Of a stretch of 64,000 nucleotides of DNA, positions 46,947 to 55,407 are shown in pieces. The notes beneath the pieces were generated by a model that had not been told where the DNA came from, did no database searches, and worked only from the letters and a program-made list of their open reading frames with translations. Made by a program: the position numbers and the translations under genes. This stretch comes from Streptomyces sp. CB01635 (GTDB taxonomy: Bacteria; Actinomycetota; Actinomycetes; Streptomycetales; Streptomycetaceae): NCBI RefSeq assembly GCF_002803065.1, contig NZ_NNBL01000007.1:186001-250000 (forward strand). Direction: 5' to 3'. Position 1 is the stretch's first letter, and every line of letters starts with the position of its first letter.

Positions 46947-47768
46947 TCAGTCCATCCGGCGTGCGTTACCCAACAATCCGGTCTCGGCGTCCGTCGCCCG
47001 GGTCATCACGTACTGCCGGTCGCGGTCGGTGCACCACAGAGTGACCCCGTCAGCGAGCGTCGGCAGGGACTCCCACTCGCCACGGGGCAGTCCGATGACG
47101 CGGCCGATCTCCGCCGCCTCGTCCGGCGAAACGCGCTGGACCCCGACGAGCCGCGCCTGACGCATCAACCGGGGCGCCACCGGGCTCAGATAGGGCAGCA
47201 GCGTCAGCACGGACTGCCACGGCGCGGACGCCACGCGCCCGCGCGGCGGACGCATACCGCAGTCCCGCACCACGAGCACCGGGCCACCGGCGGACGCGCC
47301 CTGCGGCGGCACCCGCCCGACGTCGTGCACCGTCATCCCGGACTGGCCGCCACCGACCGCCTGCACCAACTGCGCCCAGGCCTGCGCCCGCCCGGTCTCC
47401 ACCGCGACCCGCGCGCCGGTCGCCGCGGCCCGCAGCGCGAGCACCTGGGCAGTCCACAGGCCACCGATGAGCACCATGTCGTACGGCGTCGGCCGGTTCA
47501 CCCCGAGCACGGCAGGCTGGCCGTCGGCATCGACGCCGACGACGACACCGTCGTCCCCGATGGGCAGCGCGAGGGTGTCCAACTGTTCGACGGAGAGCGT
47601 GTGGCGCTGGTGGCGCGGCCCGAAGAGCCCGAACCCGGTACGGGAGCGGTCACCGGCGGCCGGCGAGGGAGCCCCGCCCGGACTGCCGTTCGCGTTCCCA
47701 TTGCCGTTCCAGGAATTTCCGTCCCAGGAGGATCCTGCCCCGGCCGGGGGAGATGACGTCATGGCCAT
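46947..47768 (-). CDS. Type VII locus protein of unknown function
   Basis: I do not recognise the family. The 273-residue product starts with a disordered Gly/Asn/Ser/Pro stretch (about 45 residues) and then has a compact alpha/beta domain with LSVEQLDTLALPIGDDG, YDMVLIGGLWTAQVLALRAA and VTLWCTDRDRQYVMTR. No signal peptide or clear membrane helix is visible. The start overlaps the stop of eccE by one base (TGATG), so it is cotranslated with EccE and is probably an ESX accessory protein found in Streptomyces loci. Confidence 0.7.
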   Translation of the reverse strand: MAMTSSPPAGAGSSWDGNSWNGNGNANGSPGGAPSPAAGDRSRTGFGLFGPRHQRHTLSVEQLDTLALPIGDDGVVVGVDADGQPAVLGVNRPTPYDMVLIGGLWTAQVLALRAAATGARVAVETGRAQAWAQLVQAVGGGQSGMTVHDVGRVPPQGASAGGPVLVVRDCGMRPPRGRVASAPWQSVLTLLPYLSPVAPRLMRQARLVGVQRVSPDEAAEIGRVIGLPRGEWESLPTLADGVTLWCTDRDRQYVMTRATDAETGLLGNARRMD

Positions 47769-49129
47769 CAGCGCGCACCTCCGAGGGGCAACGTGGCGAG
47801 AACTCCGGGCAGTTGTTCGCGGTCGAGCCGCACGAGACCCGTCTTGGCCTGCCGGGCCGCGGTCTCCAGGGATCGCCGGGCCGTGGTCAGCTCGCTCTCG
47901 CTGCGTCCCGTGATCCGCATGTGGCCGCAGAGCTGGATGTCCCGCTGGTCACCGCGGGACAGCGTCAGGCTGAACGTCGTGGCCAGCGCGGGCACCGTGG
48001 TCAGGAGTGCGACCAACTGGTGCAGAGCGGGCCCGGATCCGCCGAGCTGGGGCCAGCGCCGCACCCAGTACGTGGTGTGCCTGCGGTTGTCGCAGCGCCA
48101 GCTGCGGCTGGACTCCTCGGTCCTGCGCTGCGGCAGCTCGCTCCGCCCGGCCTGCGCCGTCACCATCGGGTTGGCGCACGCCGACGTGGCGACGGCGGCC
48201 GTGAGCTCCTCCTCCGTCAGCACGCTGGCGCGGAAGCCCGCGCCGGTCAGCCGGCTCGCCAGATGCTGGGCCGCGCGGGCCACGCACTTCTGCGCTCCCA
48301 CGGTGCCGCCGCCGCGCGCGGCCACGGCCTCCGGGCACAGCTCAGGGTCGAGCTTCAGGGCGATCCACGTGATGCGGACGGCGGGGGAGCCGGTCTGGGC
48401 CTGCAGCGGCGCGTAGTTGCTCACTGCCACGGACTGCTGCGGCAGGTGCAGCGCGGGCGCGGGCTGCGTGTGCAGCACGATCTGCGCCGATTCGAGCAGG
48501 ATCCCGTCGACATCGAGGGCGTCCCGCACGATCCCTATCGGCAGCGGCCGCCGGGAGCGCTCCGCCCGCAGGGCGGTGGCGTCCGACTCGACCTGGAGCA
48601 CGGCGGTCAGGAAGCCGCCGTCGCCGACCATGCCGATGGGCCGCTGGTCGCGGTCGTCACCGCGGCTGTAGCTGTACGTCCGCAGCGAGGGGTCGCACTC
48701 GACGGCGGGGGCGAGGCCCGGCTCCGTGCCGGGCGGGACCGGCGTGCTCGCCGCACGGCGCTTGCGCCCGCGCAGGGCAAGGACGGTACCGAGCCATTCG
48801 GGCAGCGACCGCCCCCGGCGGCGTACGAGAGCGAACAGGACGAGGATCACGGCGACGACGCCCGCGGGTACCAGCGCCAGCTTGTCGACGACCGCGGCGC
48901 CGACGACCAGCGCGGCGGCGACCTCGATCATCACCATCTGCTGGAGCCGGAACGACCCGGCTCGTCCGGAACGCGACTTCAGATGAAGCGAGACCGGACC
49001 GGCGGGCGCCGCCGGAGAGCCGGCCCCACCGCCGGACCGAGCCGACGGCGCACCGTCCCCAGGTCCCGGTCGACCACCCGACCGCGACCGGGATTGCGAC
49101 CGCGACCGGGTCCGCGTTGCGGAAGCCAT
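47768..49129 (-). CDS. eccE: Type VII secretion membrane protein EccE
   Basis: EccE is a peripheral subunit of the ESX membrane complex. The 453-residue product has a basic, Ser/Arg-rich N-terminal arm (residues 1-45), two close membrane helices (VMIEVAAALVVGAAVVDKLA and AGVVAVILVLFALV, about residues 63-100) and a long cytosolic domain, the standard EccE layout. Features such as RTYWVRRWPQLGG-like spacing fit the family only in general. It is divergent from eccB, 179 bases away. GGAG lies close to the chosen ATG; a longer start at 49171 is possible. Confidence 0.82.
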   Translation of the reverse strand: MASATRTRSRSQSRSRSGGRPGPGDGAPSARSGGGAGSPAAPAGPVSLHLKSRSGRAGSFRLQQMVMIEVAAALVVGAAVVDKLALVPAGVVAVILVLFALVRRRGRSLPEWLGTVLALRGRKRRAASTPVPPGTEPGLAPAVECDPSLRTYSYSRGDDRDQRPIGMVGDGGFLTAVLQVESDATALRAERSRRPLPIGIVRDALDVDGILLESAQIVLHTQPAPALHLPQQSVAVSNYAPLQAQTGSPAVRITWIALKLDPELCPEAVAARGGGTVGAQKCVARAAQHLASRLTGAGFRASVLTEEELTAAVATSACANPMVTAQAGRSELPQRRTEESSRSWRCDNRRHTTYWVRRWPQLGGSGPALHQLVALLTTVPALATTFSLTLSRGDQRDIQLCGHMRITGRSESELTTARRSLETAARQAKTGLVRLDREQLPGVLATLPLGGAR

Positions 49130-49308
49130 CACTCCAAATCCCCCGAACTCTCCCGAAAATCCCTGCTGCACAGGGCCTTTGAAGGCCCCAGCACCCTACC
49201 CGTCCCACATGCACAACCACGCAACAGGCATAGTAGGGGCCGGGTCTGACAACGGAGGGCGGGGGACGCAGGTACCCCCGAGCGCTGCACGGGGAGAAGC
49301 GGACACAG
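49130..49308. promoter_or_regulatory. Divergent promoter region between eccE and eccB
   Basis: These 179 bases must drive both halves of the type VII locus. GGGCCTT-TG-AAGGCCC (49173-49188... arms of 7 bp) is a perfect inverted repeat nearer to eccE and could be an operator. TAGTAG at 49231-49236 is a possible -10 for eccB with no clear -35. Assignments are tentative. Confidence 0.4.
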
Positions 49309-50847
49309 ATGGCATCACGGCGGGACGAACTCAACGCCTACACCTTCGCGAAGCGTCGTACGCTCGCGTCCTTTCTCCAGCCCTCACCCTCCGGTTCGGA
49401 GGAAGGGGCACCGAAGCCGCTGCGTGCGGTGCTGCCGGGCGTCATCGTCGGCATCGTCGTCCTCGCGGTCTTCGGGGCGTGGGGGATGTTCAAGCCGACA
49501 GCGCCGCCCAAGTGGGATCAACTCCACAAGAACGTGATCGTCGCGAGCAAGTCGACGACGCGTTACGTGGTCCTGGAGACGAAGGGCAAGGTCCAGCTGC
49601 ACCCCGTCCTCAACATGGCGTCGGCGAAACTCCTCGTCGACCCGAGCGACAACCCCATCGTGACGGTGTCCGAGACGGTGCTCGACAGCGGCAAGATCCC
49701 GCACGGCGCCACGATCGGCATCCCGTACGCCCCCGACCGCCTGCCGCCGGACTCGGAGGCCGAGTCCGCCAAGCGCTGGGCCGTCTGCGAGCGCCCGGGC
49801 GACGGTGGCCGCGCCATCCAGAAGGCGGCGTTCGTCCTCGCGGAGCGGGACGAGCCGAAGACCGAGGGCCGCGAGTCGAAGCTGCACGGCGGCGACCTGA
49901 TGTACGTCGTCGGCCCGGACAAGGCCAAGACGGAGTACGTCGTCGACGCGGGCGGCACGGCCTACCCCATCGCCAGGCAGACCACGAAGAAGAAGCAGCA
50001 GAACCTCCTGACCGCCCTCGACGTCACCGACGCGAACCAGGAGCCGCAACGCGTTTCCAGGGACTGGCTCGACACTCTCCACAAGGGCACGCCGATCACC
50101 TTCCCGACGCTGGAGGGCAACCCCGGCGACTCCGCCAACGCGAACAGCACGCTCGACGACTCTGCGAACCGGGTCGGCATGGTCCTCAAGACGCCGGACC
50201 AGTATTACGTCGTCCTGCCGGGCAAGGTCGCCCCTGTCAGCGACTTCACCGCGCACCTGCTCCTGTACAGCCCCGACCTGGTTCCCCTGAACCAGGGCGG
50301 CGAGCCGCTCAAGGTGAGCCCCGGCGCCGTGGCCGCCGGCCAGAGTTTCGGGCCGGGCAACTGGCCGACGTACACGCCGAACAAGGTCAACGAGGCCTCC
50401 ACCGGGACCGGCAGCCGCAACACCGTCTGCAACGTCCTGAACAAGGTCGACCGCGACAACGGCGACACCACGCTCAGCACATGGGCGGGCACGAAGTTCC
50501 CCGCGCCTCTTCCCACCGGCTCCTCCAGTGCCTACGTCACCGCCGGATCGGGCCAGCTCTACCGCCAGTTCCAGGGCACCGAAACCGCCGCGGGCCCCGT
50601 CTTCCTGGTCACCGACACGGGCCTGCGGTACGCGATGCAGTCGAACAGTGACAGTGGTGCGGACGACGCGGGCATCGGCACCACTGCGAAGGAGCGCAAG
50701 GACCAGCAACAGCAGGCCAAGCAGGCGGTGACCAGGCTCGGCTACGACAAGGTCGACCCGGCGCCGATCCCGTACGCCTGGTCGCAGTTCCTGCCGACCG
50801 GCCCGCGCCTGTCGACGACAGCGGCCCGCCAGCCGCAGGGCTCCTAG
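49309..50847 (+). CDS. eccB: Type VII secretion membrane protein EccB
   Basis: EccB anchors the periplasmic/extracytoplasmic side of the ESX core complex. The 512-residue protein has the conserved N-terminus ASRRDELNAYTFAKRRTLAS, a single membrane helix (AVLPGVIVGIVVLAVFGAWG, about residues 40-60) and a long external domain with VQLHPVLNMASAKLLV and ESSVxx-like cysteine pair (CERPGD and CNVLNK), which probably forms a disulfide. It is followed 14 bases later by mycP. EccC and EccD are not in this window. Confidence 0.93.
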   Translation: MASRRDELNAYTFAKRRTLASFLQPSPSGSEEGAPKPLRAVLPGVIVGIVVLAVFGAWGMFKPTAPPKWDQLHKNVIVASKSTTRYVVLETKGKVQLHPVLNMASAKLLVDPSDNPIVTVSETVLDSGKIPHGATIGIPYAPDRLPPDSEAESAKRWAVCERPGDGGRAIQKAAFVLAERDEPKTEGRESKLHGGDLMYVVGPDKAKTEYVVDAGGTAYPIARQTTKKKQQNLLTALDVTDANQEPQRVSRDWLDTLHKGTPITFPTLEGNPGDSANANSTLDDSANRVGMVLKTPDQYYVVLPGKVAPVSDFTAHLLLYSPDLVPLNQGGEPLKVSPGAVAAGQSFGPGNWPTYTPNKVNEASTGTGSRNTVCNVLNKVDRDNGDTTLSTWAGTKFPAPLPTGSSSAYVTAGSGQLYRQFQGTETAAGPVFLVTDTGLRYAMQSNSDSGADDAGIGTTAKERKDQQQQAKQAVTRLGYDKVDPAPIPYAWSQFLPTGPRLSTTAARQPQGS

Positions 50848-50861
50848 GGCCGGGGGACACG

Positions 50862-52136
50862 ATGGCGTACGCATCCAGGGAATCCGCAGCCACGTGGACA
50901 CGCAGGGCGGCCATGGCCGCCGCGCTGACCGTGACGGTGACAACCACCGCTCTCCTGCCCGCAGGGCCCGCGGCCGCCGAGGGTGAACAGTGCACCTTCG
51001 GCCCGAAGAACCCCAAGTACGAGGGCCGTCCCTGGTCGCTCCAGCGCGTCCTGCTCGACGACCTGTGGAGCGAGACCAAGGGCAAGGGCGTCAAGGTGGC
51101 CGTCATCGACACGGGCGTTGACGTCAAGAACCCGCAACTCACCCATGCCGTGGACACGTCCAAGGGCAAGAACCTGCTGCCCAAGAACCTCAAGGACGAC
51201 AACGGCAGCAAGATAGAACGCGGCAAGGAGAACGGCACCACCGACACCGTGGGCCACGGCACGCGCGTCGCCGGCATAATCGCAGCGCGTCCGGCCAAGG
51301 GCACCGGCTTCGTGGGCCTGGCCCCCGAGGCCACGATCATCCCGATCCAGCAGAACGACGCGGAGGGCCACGGCACGGCCAAGACCCTCGCGGATGCCAT
51401 CGTGTACGCGAAGTCCGTGGGCGCCCAGGTCATCAACATCTCCCAGGACACGGCGAACGCGGTCAAGCCCGACCAAGTGCTGCAGGACGCGGTCGACTCG
51501 GCGCTGGCCGCCAAGATCGTCGTCGTCGCCTCGGCAGGCAACGACGGCCTGGACGGCAAGGTGAAGGAGACCTACCCGGCCTCGTTCCCCGGCGTCCTGG
51601 CGGTCGCGGCATCCGACCGCAACAACGAACGCGCCTCGTTCTCCCAGTCGGGCGAATTCGTGGGCGTGGCCGCGCCGGGCGTGGACATGGTCTCCACGGT
51701 TCCGGGCGCCGGCCACTGCTCGGACAACGGCACCAGCTTCTCCGCCCCCTACGTGGCCGGAGTCGCGGCCCTCGTCAAGGCGAAGCACCCCGACTGGACG
51801 GCGGCGGAGGTCGTCGCCCAGATCGAACAGACCGCGGAACGCTCGACGTCGGGCCACGACCGCCTGGTCGGCTGGGGCGTCGTCGACCCCGTCCGCGCGG
51901 TCACGGAGGACCCGGATCACCCGATCGAGTCCCCGTCCCCCAACGAGGGGGTCACCCGGGCGGAGGCTCCTACGGCGGCGAAGCTCCACTTCGGCGAAAC
52001 AGCGGAACAGCGCGACACCCGCCTGGCCACGTACACGGTCGTCGGGACGGCGGTGCTGGTGGCGGGCCTGGGCGGGGCGGCCGTCGCCGTACGGGACGCG
52101 CGGCGGCGGGGCCGGAGGACGGCGGGCGGCGCATGA
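50862..52136 (+). CDS. mycP: Mycosin-type membrane-anchored subtilisin protease
   Basis: Mycosins are S8 proteases that stabilise the ESX complex and can process its substrates. The 424-residue product has an N-terminal signal sequence, then the catalytic Asp83 (AVIDTGVD), His132 (VGHGTRVAGI) and Ser292 (GTSFSAPYVAG), all intact. The C-terminus has a Pro/Glu linker and a membrane helix (VVGTAVLVAGLGGAAVAV, about residues 387-405) with a basic end. It lies between eccB and a small membrane gene whose start it overlaps by four bases (ATGA). Confidence 0.94.
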   Translation: MAYASRESAATWTRRAAMAAALTVTVTTTALLPAGPAAAEGEQCTFGPKNPKYEGRPWSLQRVLLDDLWSETKGKGVKVAVIDTGVDVKNPQLTHAVDTSKGKNLLPKNLKDDNGSKIERGKENGTTDTVGHGTRVAGIIAARPAKGTGFVGLAPEATIIPIQQNDAEGHGTAKTLADAIVYAKSVGAQVINISQDTANAVKPDQVLQDAVDSALAAKIVVVASAGNDGLDGKVKETYPASFPGVLAVAASDRNNERASFSQSGEFVGVAAPGVDMVSTVPGAGHCSDNGTSFSAPYVAGVAALVKAKHPDWTAAEVVAQIEQTAERSTSGHDRLVGWGVVDPVRAVTEDPDHPIESPSPNEGVTRAEAPTAAKLHFGETAEQRDTRLATYTVVGTAVLVAGLGGAAVAVRDARRRGRRTAGGA

Positions 52137-52735
52137 ACGCGATGATCGCGCTGAGCTTCGGCATCGCCGCCGTGCTGTTGCTCGCCGCGTGCGTCAAAGC
52201 GGACCGTGTGCGCGGCTGGCGCCACAGCCTCAACCCGTCCGCGCCCGACCTCCCCGACGCCGCGTTCGTCGCGGGCCGCGTGATCTTCCTCGTCCTGGCC
52301 GGCGTCATGGTGTTCGAAGGGTTCAGCCTGCTGAGGGTCTCCGCCGACTCGGGGTGGAGCGACGACGAACTGACCAGCGCGGTGCACCGGGCCACGGACG
52401 ACCTGGACGGCTGGATGTACCGCGACGACGGACTCACCACCGACTCCGCCTACTTCGACGACTACGCGTCCCTGCTCGAGGACAAGGTGATCCAGTACGG
52501 CGGCGGGGGAGCACCCGAGGCAGGCGTGGACGCCGGCCCGGCCGACACGAACACGGACACCGACGCCTACTTCACGGTGCAGGCGGACGGCGCGGACGTG
52601 GCGTTTTGCACGCACCTCGAGCGCACCCGGCGGGCGAAGGACGACTACACGCCGCCGGGCATCGATGGCGGCGAGGGAACCGTCACCGAGCGGGCGTACC
52701 GTCTGACGGTGACATCGCAGGAGGGCCCGTGCTGA
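52133..52735 (+). CDS. Membrane protein of unknown function in the type VII locus
   Basis: No family is recognised. The 200-residue product has a first hydrophobic helix (residues 4-20, IALSFGIAAVLLLAACV), a short charged loop, a second helix (about 48-66, VIFLVLAGVMVFEGFSLL), and an acidic external domain with two cysteines (FCTHLE and the final GPC), perhaps disulfide-linked. It overlaps mycP by four bases, so it is probably a coupled accessory protein of the ESX complex. Confidence 0.75.
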   Translation: MNAMIALSFGIAAVLLLAACVKADRVRGWRHSLNPSAPDLPDAAFVAGRVIFLVLAGVMVFEGFSLLRVSADSGWSDDELTSAVHRATDDLDGWMYRDDGLTTDSAYFDDYASLLEDKVIQYGGGGAPEAGVDAGPADTNTDTDAYFTVQADGADVAFCTHLERTRRAKDDYTPPGIDGGEGTVTERAYRLTVTSQEGPC

Positions 52736-52739
52736 GGCG

Positions 52740-52905
52740 TCAGGGCCTGCCGCAACCCTCGTCCTGAGCAAAGGAGTTCGCGTACTCCTTGACGAACTTG
52801 AGCATGCCCGCGGCCGCTGACATCGGTGGGCTCGATACCGATGGCCGATAGGACCACGTCCCCCGCAGAAATATCGGCGCCGAGCGGACTGGCGAATTCC
52901 CTTCT
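52740..52905 (-). pseudogene. Decayed fragment of an ESX-linked lipoprotein gene
   Basis: Two reverse-strand frames show pieces of the same lipoprotein family found intact at 57013-57567. One reads LGADISAGDVVLSAIGIEPTD, which matches RGADTSARDVATSALGVNPND of the intact gene. The other, shifted in frame, reads LKFVKEYANSFAQDEGCG and a stop, matching HRFVKEYATAAADSGACAEG. The middle part (about 45 residues) and the whole N-terminus with its lipobox are missing. The rest of the gap up to 53094 contains the promoter region of the next gene. Confidence 0.65.
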
Positions 52906-53094
52906 TGCGCTTGCCCTCGGGTTGGCCTGCAGGCGTGGGGAGTTCGGGGCTTCCCTCGGTGCCGGAAGGGGCGTGGGGCGGAGTGGTGAAGGGGCCGTGA
53001 GGGGGCGCGTTGAGGCGCGTTTCCGCTGGTAGCGTGCCTTTTCCCAGTGCTGTCGGGTGGGCGTGCAAGTGGAGTTGCAAGAGGGGGAGTTGCC

Positions 53095-53400
53095 GTGGCT
53101 GCGGATCTCGGAGTCGGCCCAGGCGTCTTGAAGCAGGGCGCGAAAGACATGGTGGAAATCCTCAAACCGGTCAAGAAGGTGGACCTTGGGGACGCGGCGG
53201 ACCTGTCCACCAAGATGGGGAACGATGACGTGGCCGCCTCCCTGGTGACATTCTGCGCGACGTGGGAGTCGGGGGGAGCGTTCCTGGCCGACTGCGCGGC
53301 GACTCTGGCCGACGGACTGGAAGCGGCCAACGGTCACTACGAGGACACGGATGAGGCGATCCGTGACGCCGTGAAGTCCGTCAAGACCGCGCTTGCCTGA
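53095..53400 (+). CDS. Small helical WXG-like/EspC-like protein, type VII substrate candidate
   Basis: This 101-residue protein has no signal peptide and reads as two helices around a central turn (CATWESGGAFLADCAATL, Trp57). The size and fold fit the WXG100/EspC-like small partners of ESX secretion, although the exact WXG spacing is not kept. The GTG follows GAGGGGGAG by about six bases. It is followed 80 bases later by a large T7SS-signal protein, and I infer that the two form a heterodimer for secretion. Confidence 0.7.
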   Translation: MAADLGVGPGVLKQGAKDMVEILKPVKKVDLGDAADLSTKMGNDDVAASLVTFCATWESGGAFLADCAATLADGLEAANGHYEDTDEAIRDAVKSVKTALA

Positions 53401-53429
53401 CGGTGTTGATCCAGCACTGACCCGAACTC

Positions 53430-53464
53430 AAGAACAAGAACAAGAACAAGAACAAGAACAGAAC
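53430..53464 (+). repeat. Hexanucleotide tandem repeat (AAGAAC)5
   Basis: Five perfect AAGAAC units (53430-53459) plus a partial sixth occupy the space just before the T7SS-signal gene start at 53481. No such microsatellite is seen elsewhere in the window. The units lie where the ribosome-binding region of the downstream gene should be. Confidence 0.85.
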
Positions 53465-53480
53465 AGGGATTCCGCACTTA

Positions 53481-54776
53481 ATGGCAGCGACGCTCGGGTC
53501 GACTGACGACCCGAAGGATCTCATCCCGGGGGAAGCCGGCAAGCTCGGCGACATCGAGACCGCCTTCAACGGTTGGTCGGACAAGTTCGAGAAGATCGGC
53601 GACGGCTTGCGCGACCTGCGCATCAAGGGCTGGGTCGGTCAGGCCAGCGAGGCCTTCTGGCCCACCTTGGGCAAGGAAAAGACCAACTGGTACTTCGCGA
53701 GCGACGCGATGTCGGGGGCGTCCAAGGCCGTCCACTCGTATGTCTCCACGCTGACCTGGGCACAGGGGCAGGCCGGAACCGCGATCGACAAGTGGAAGGC
53801 CGGGGACCACGAGGGCGCCGAAGCCCTCCTGAAGGGTGCGCAGAAGCAGCTCAAGGAAGAGGCCGAGAAGCTCACCAAAAAGCTCCACGACCTCGCGGGC
53901 GACTCCAAGGACAGCCCTGGCTGGCTTACCGCGATCCGAAGTGGCGTGGACGCCAAGAAGTGGTTGGAGGACCACGGCGTCGGTAAGAGCGCCATAGCGC
54001 CCGAGGCGTGGCAAAGGGAGAACAAGCGGTGGTTCGGCACCAGGGAAAACCCACGCCACAGGGAGAAGGAGTGGGGCAAGGGCGAGGACGGCAAGTGGTA
54101 CTTCCGGGACAAGACTGCTGCGGCCGGCGCCGACGATGAGGGCACACCGCCCAAAAAGGCCGAGGTGAGTATCAAGATCGCCGAGTGGTCGGGCAAGGCC
54201 AGCGTATGGTCGGACGGCATCGACGGCGACGGGAAATGGGGCGATGCCAAGTACAAGTACGCCGCAGGTGCCCAAGCCCTGGGCGTAGACGGTTCGGCCG
54301 GCCTGAGTGTCACCGACGGACGGTTCAAGGCCGGCGTTTCGGGAACGGCGTATCTCGCCCAGGCGTCCGCGAACGGCAGCGTGGAGTACGGCGTCGCCGC
54401 AGTCCAGGGTGAGGCGAAGGCATTCGTGGGTGCCGATGCGTCGGCGAACGTCTCCGCCGGCAAGGACGGAGTGCACGGCGGCGCGGAGGCGTTCGCCGGA
54501 GCCAAGGCGACAGGATCCGCCTCTGCCGACGTTGCCGGTATCGGCGCTGGTGCGACCGGCGAGGCCTGGGCAGGCGTGGGAGCCGAAGCACATGCCGATC
54601 TGGGCATGAAGGACGGCAAGTTCACCATCGGCGGCGACGCCGGAGTGGGTTTGGGTCTTGGCGGCAAGGTCGGATTCAATGTCACCGTTGATACCGGCAA
54701 GCTGACCGGCGCGCTCAGCGATGGTGCCGACGCCGTGGGCGATGTCTGGGACAGCACAGTCGGCGGCTGGTTCTAG
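53481..54776 (+). CDS. Putative type VII secreted protein with Gly/Ala-rich C-terminal domain
   Basis: This 431-residue protein begins with a helical T7SS-signal-like region: KLGDIETAFNGWSDKFEKIG, then Trp51 in GWVGQASEAFWPT, and a coiled helix with EALLKGAQKQLKEEAEKLTK (about residues 1-150). A middle Trp/Lys-rich linker follows. The last ~175 residues are rich in Gly, Ala, Ser and Val with alternating small residues (SASADVAGIGAGATG, then GVGLGLGGKVGFNV). They could form stacked beta strands or a membrane-active surface. No catalytic motif is recognised. Downstream is an LpqN-like gene, 35 bases away. It is probably an effector or surface protein, and the start ATG has only a weak AGGGA site. 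Confidence 0.7.
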   Translation: MAATLGSTDDPKDLIPGEAGKLGDIETAFNGWSDKFEKIGDGLRDLRIKGWVGQASEAFWPTLGKEKTNWYFASDAMSGASKAVHSYVSTLTWAQGQAGTAIDKWKAGDHEGAEALLKGAQKQLKEEAEKLTKKLHDLAGDSKDSPGWLTAIRSGVDAKKWLEDHGVGKSAIAPEAWQRENKRWFGTRENPRHREKEWGKGEDGKWYFRDKTAAAGADDEGTPPKKAEVSIKIAEWSGKASVWSDGIDGDGKWGDAKYKYAAGAQALGVDGSAGLSVTDGRFKAGVSGTAYLAQASANGSVEYGVAAVQGEAKAFVGADASANVSAGKDGVHGGAEAFAGAKATGSASADVAGIGAGATGEAWAGVGAEAHADLGMKDGKFTIGGDAGVGLGLGGKVGFNVTVDTGKLTGALSDGADAVGDVWDSTVGGWF

Positions 54777-54811
54777 CCCGAGCTGAAGATCACTGAAGGA
54801 TTGGATCCACC

Positions 54812-55336
54812 ATGGCAGCCACGTTGCCGGTCAAGATTTCCTTTTCGTTGCCGGACGGCTGGCAGGCGGCGCCGCCGGACGAGGTCGGAGCACCGAACGT
54901 CGCGTTCGTCGCGCTCCACGCGGGCTCCATCGACGGCGGATTCACAGCGAATATCACCATCTCCGGCGAGATGCGCAACGATGGCGCCACCATTGCGCAG
55001 ATTGCAGACGAGTCGGTACCTCGGCTTGAGCAGGGCGGGCCCGTGCGCGTTCTCAAGAAGACGGAGATCGGGACGCCGGACCTCCCCGGGCTCACGGATT
55101 CTCCGGGAATCGTGCAGAACCTCGTTCTCTCGACCACGCTGCGAGGGGAGCCCGTCGAGCTGTGCCAGAGCCAGGTGTACCTCGGCATGGAGGACGTGCG
55201 GAACCCGGCTCAGCGCGCAGTGATCGAAATCGTTCTCACCGCGACGCAGAACCAACTCGGTCAAGTCATCGAGGACTACAAGGAATTCCTGCGAACGGTG
55301 CGGCAGGCCGATGACTCCGTCGGCGAGGCCAACTAA
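54812..55336 (+). CDS. LpqN/DcrB-like protein without signal peptide
   Basis: This 174-residue soluble protein matches the PsbP/LpqN/DcrB-type fold: KISFSLPDGWQAAPPDEV at the start, then strands and a closing helix (VIEDYKEFLRTVRQADD). In mycobacteria LpqN is a lipoprotein, but this one has no signal peptide and should stay in the cytosol. It lies directly downstream of the T7SS-signal protein, so it may be a chaperone-like partner. DUF1795/DcrB-fold proteins act as such adaptors (Eag) for type VI effectors. Followed by a bidirectional terminator. Confidence 0.65.
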   Translation: MAATLPVKISFSLPDGWQAAPPDEVGAPNVAFVALHAGSIDGGFTANITISGEMRNDGATIAQIADESVPRLEQGGPVRVLKKTEIGTPDLPGLTDSPGIVQNLVLSTTLRGEPVELCQSQVYLGMEDVRNPAQRAVIEIVLTATQNQLGQVIEDYKEFLRTVRQADDSVGEAN

Positions 55337-55348
55337 CCGTCGGCACAC

Positions 55349-55402
55349 GCAAAGCGCCCCTTGGCCCGGTGCATTCTTGATCCGGGGCAAGGGGCGCTTT
55401 GC
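55349..55402. terminator. Bidirectional hairpin terminator
   Basis: A 21-bp stem with one mismatch (55349-55369 with 55382-55402) and a 12-base loop. The arms carry AAA and TTT near the base, so the hairpin can end both the LpqN-like gene on the forward strand and the convergent reverse-strand gene that stops at 55408. Confidence 0.85.
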
Positions 55403-55407
55403 CCTTC

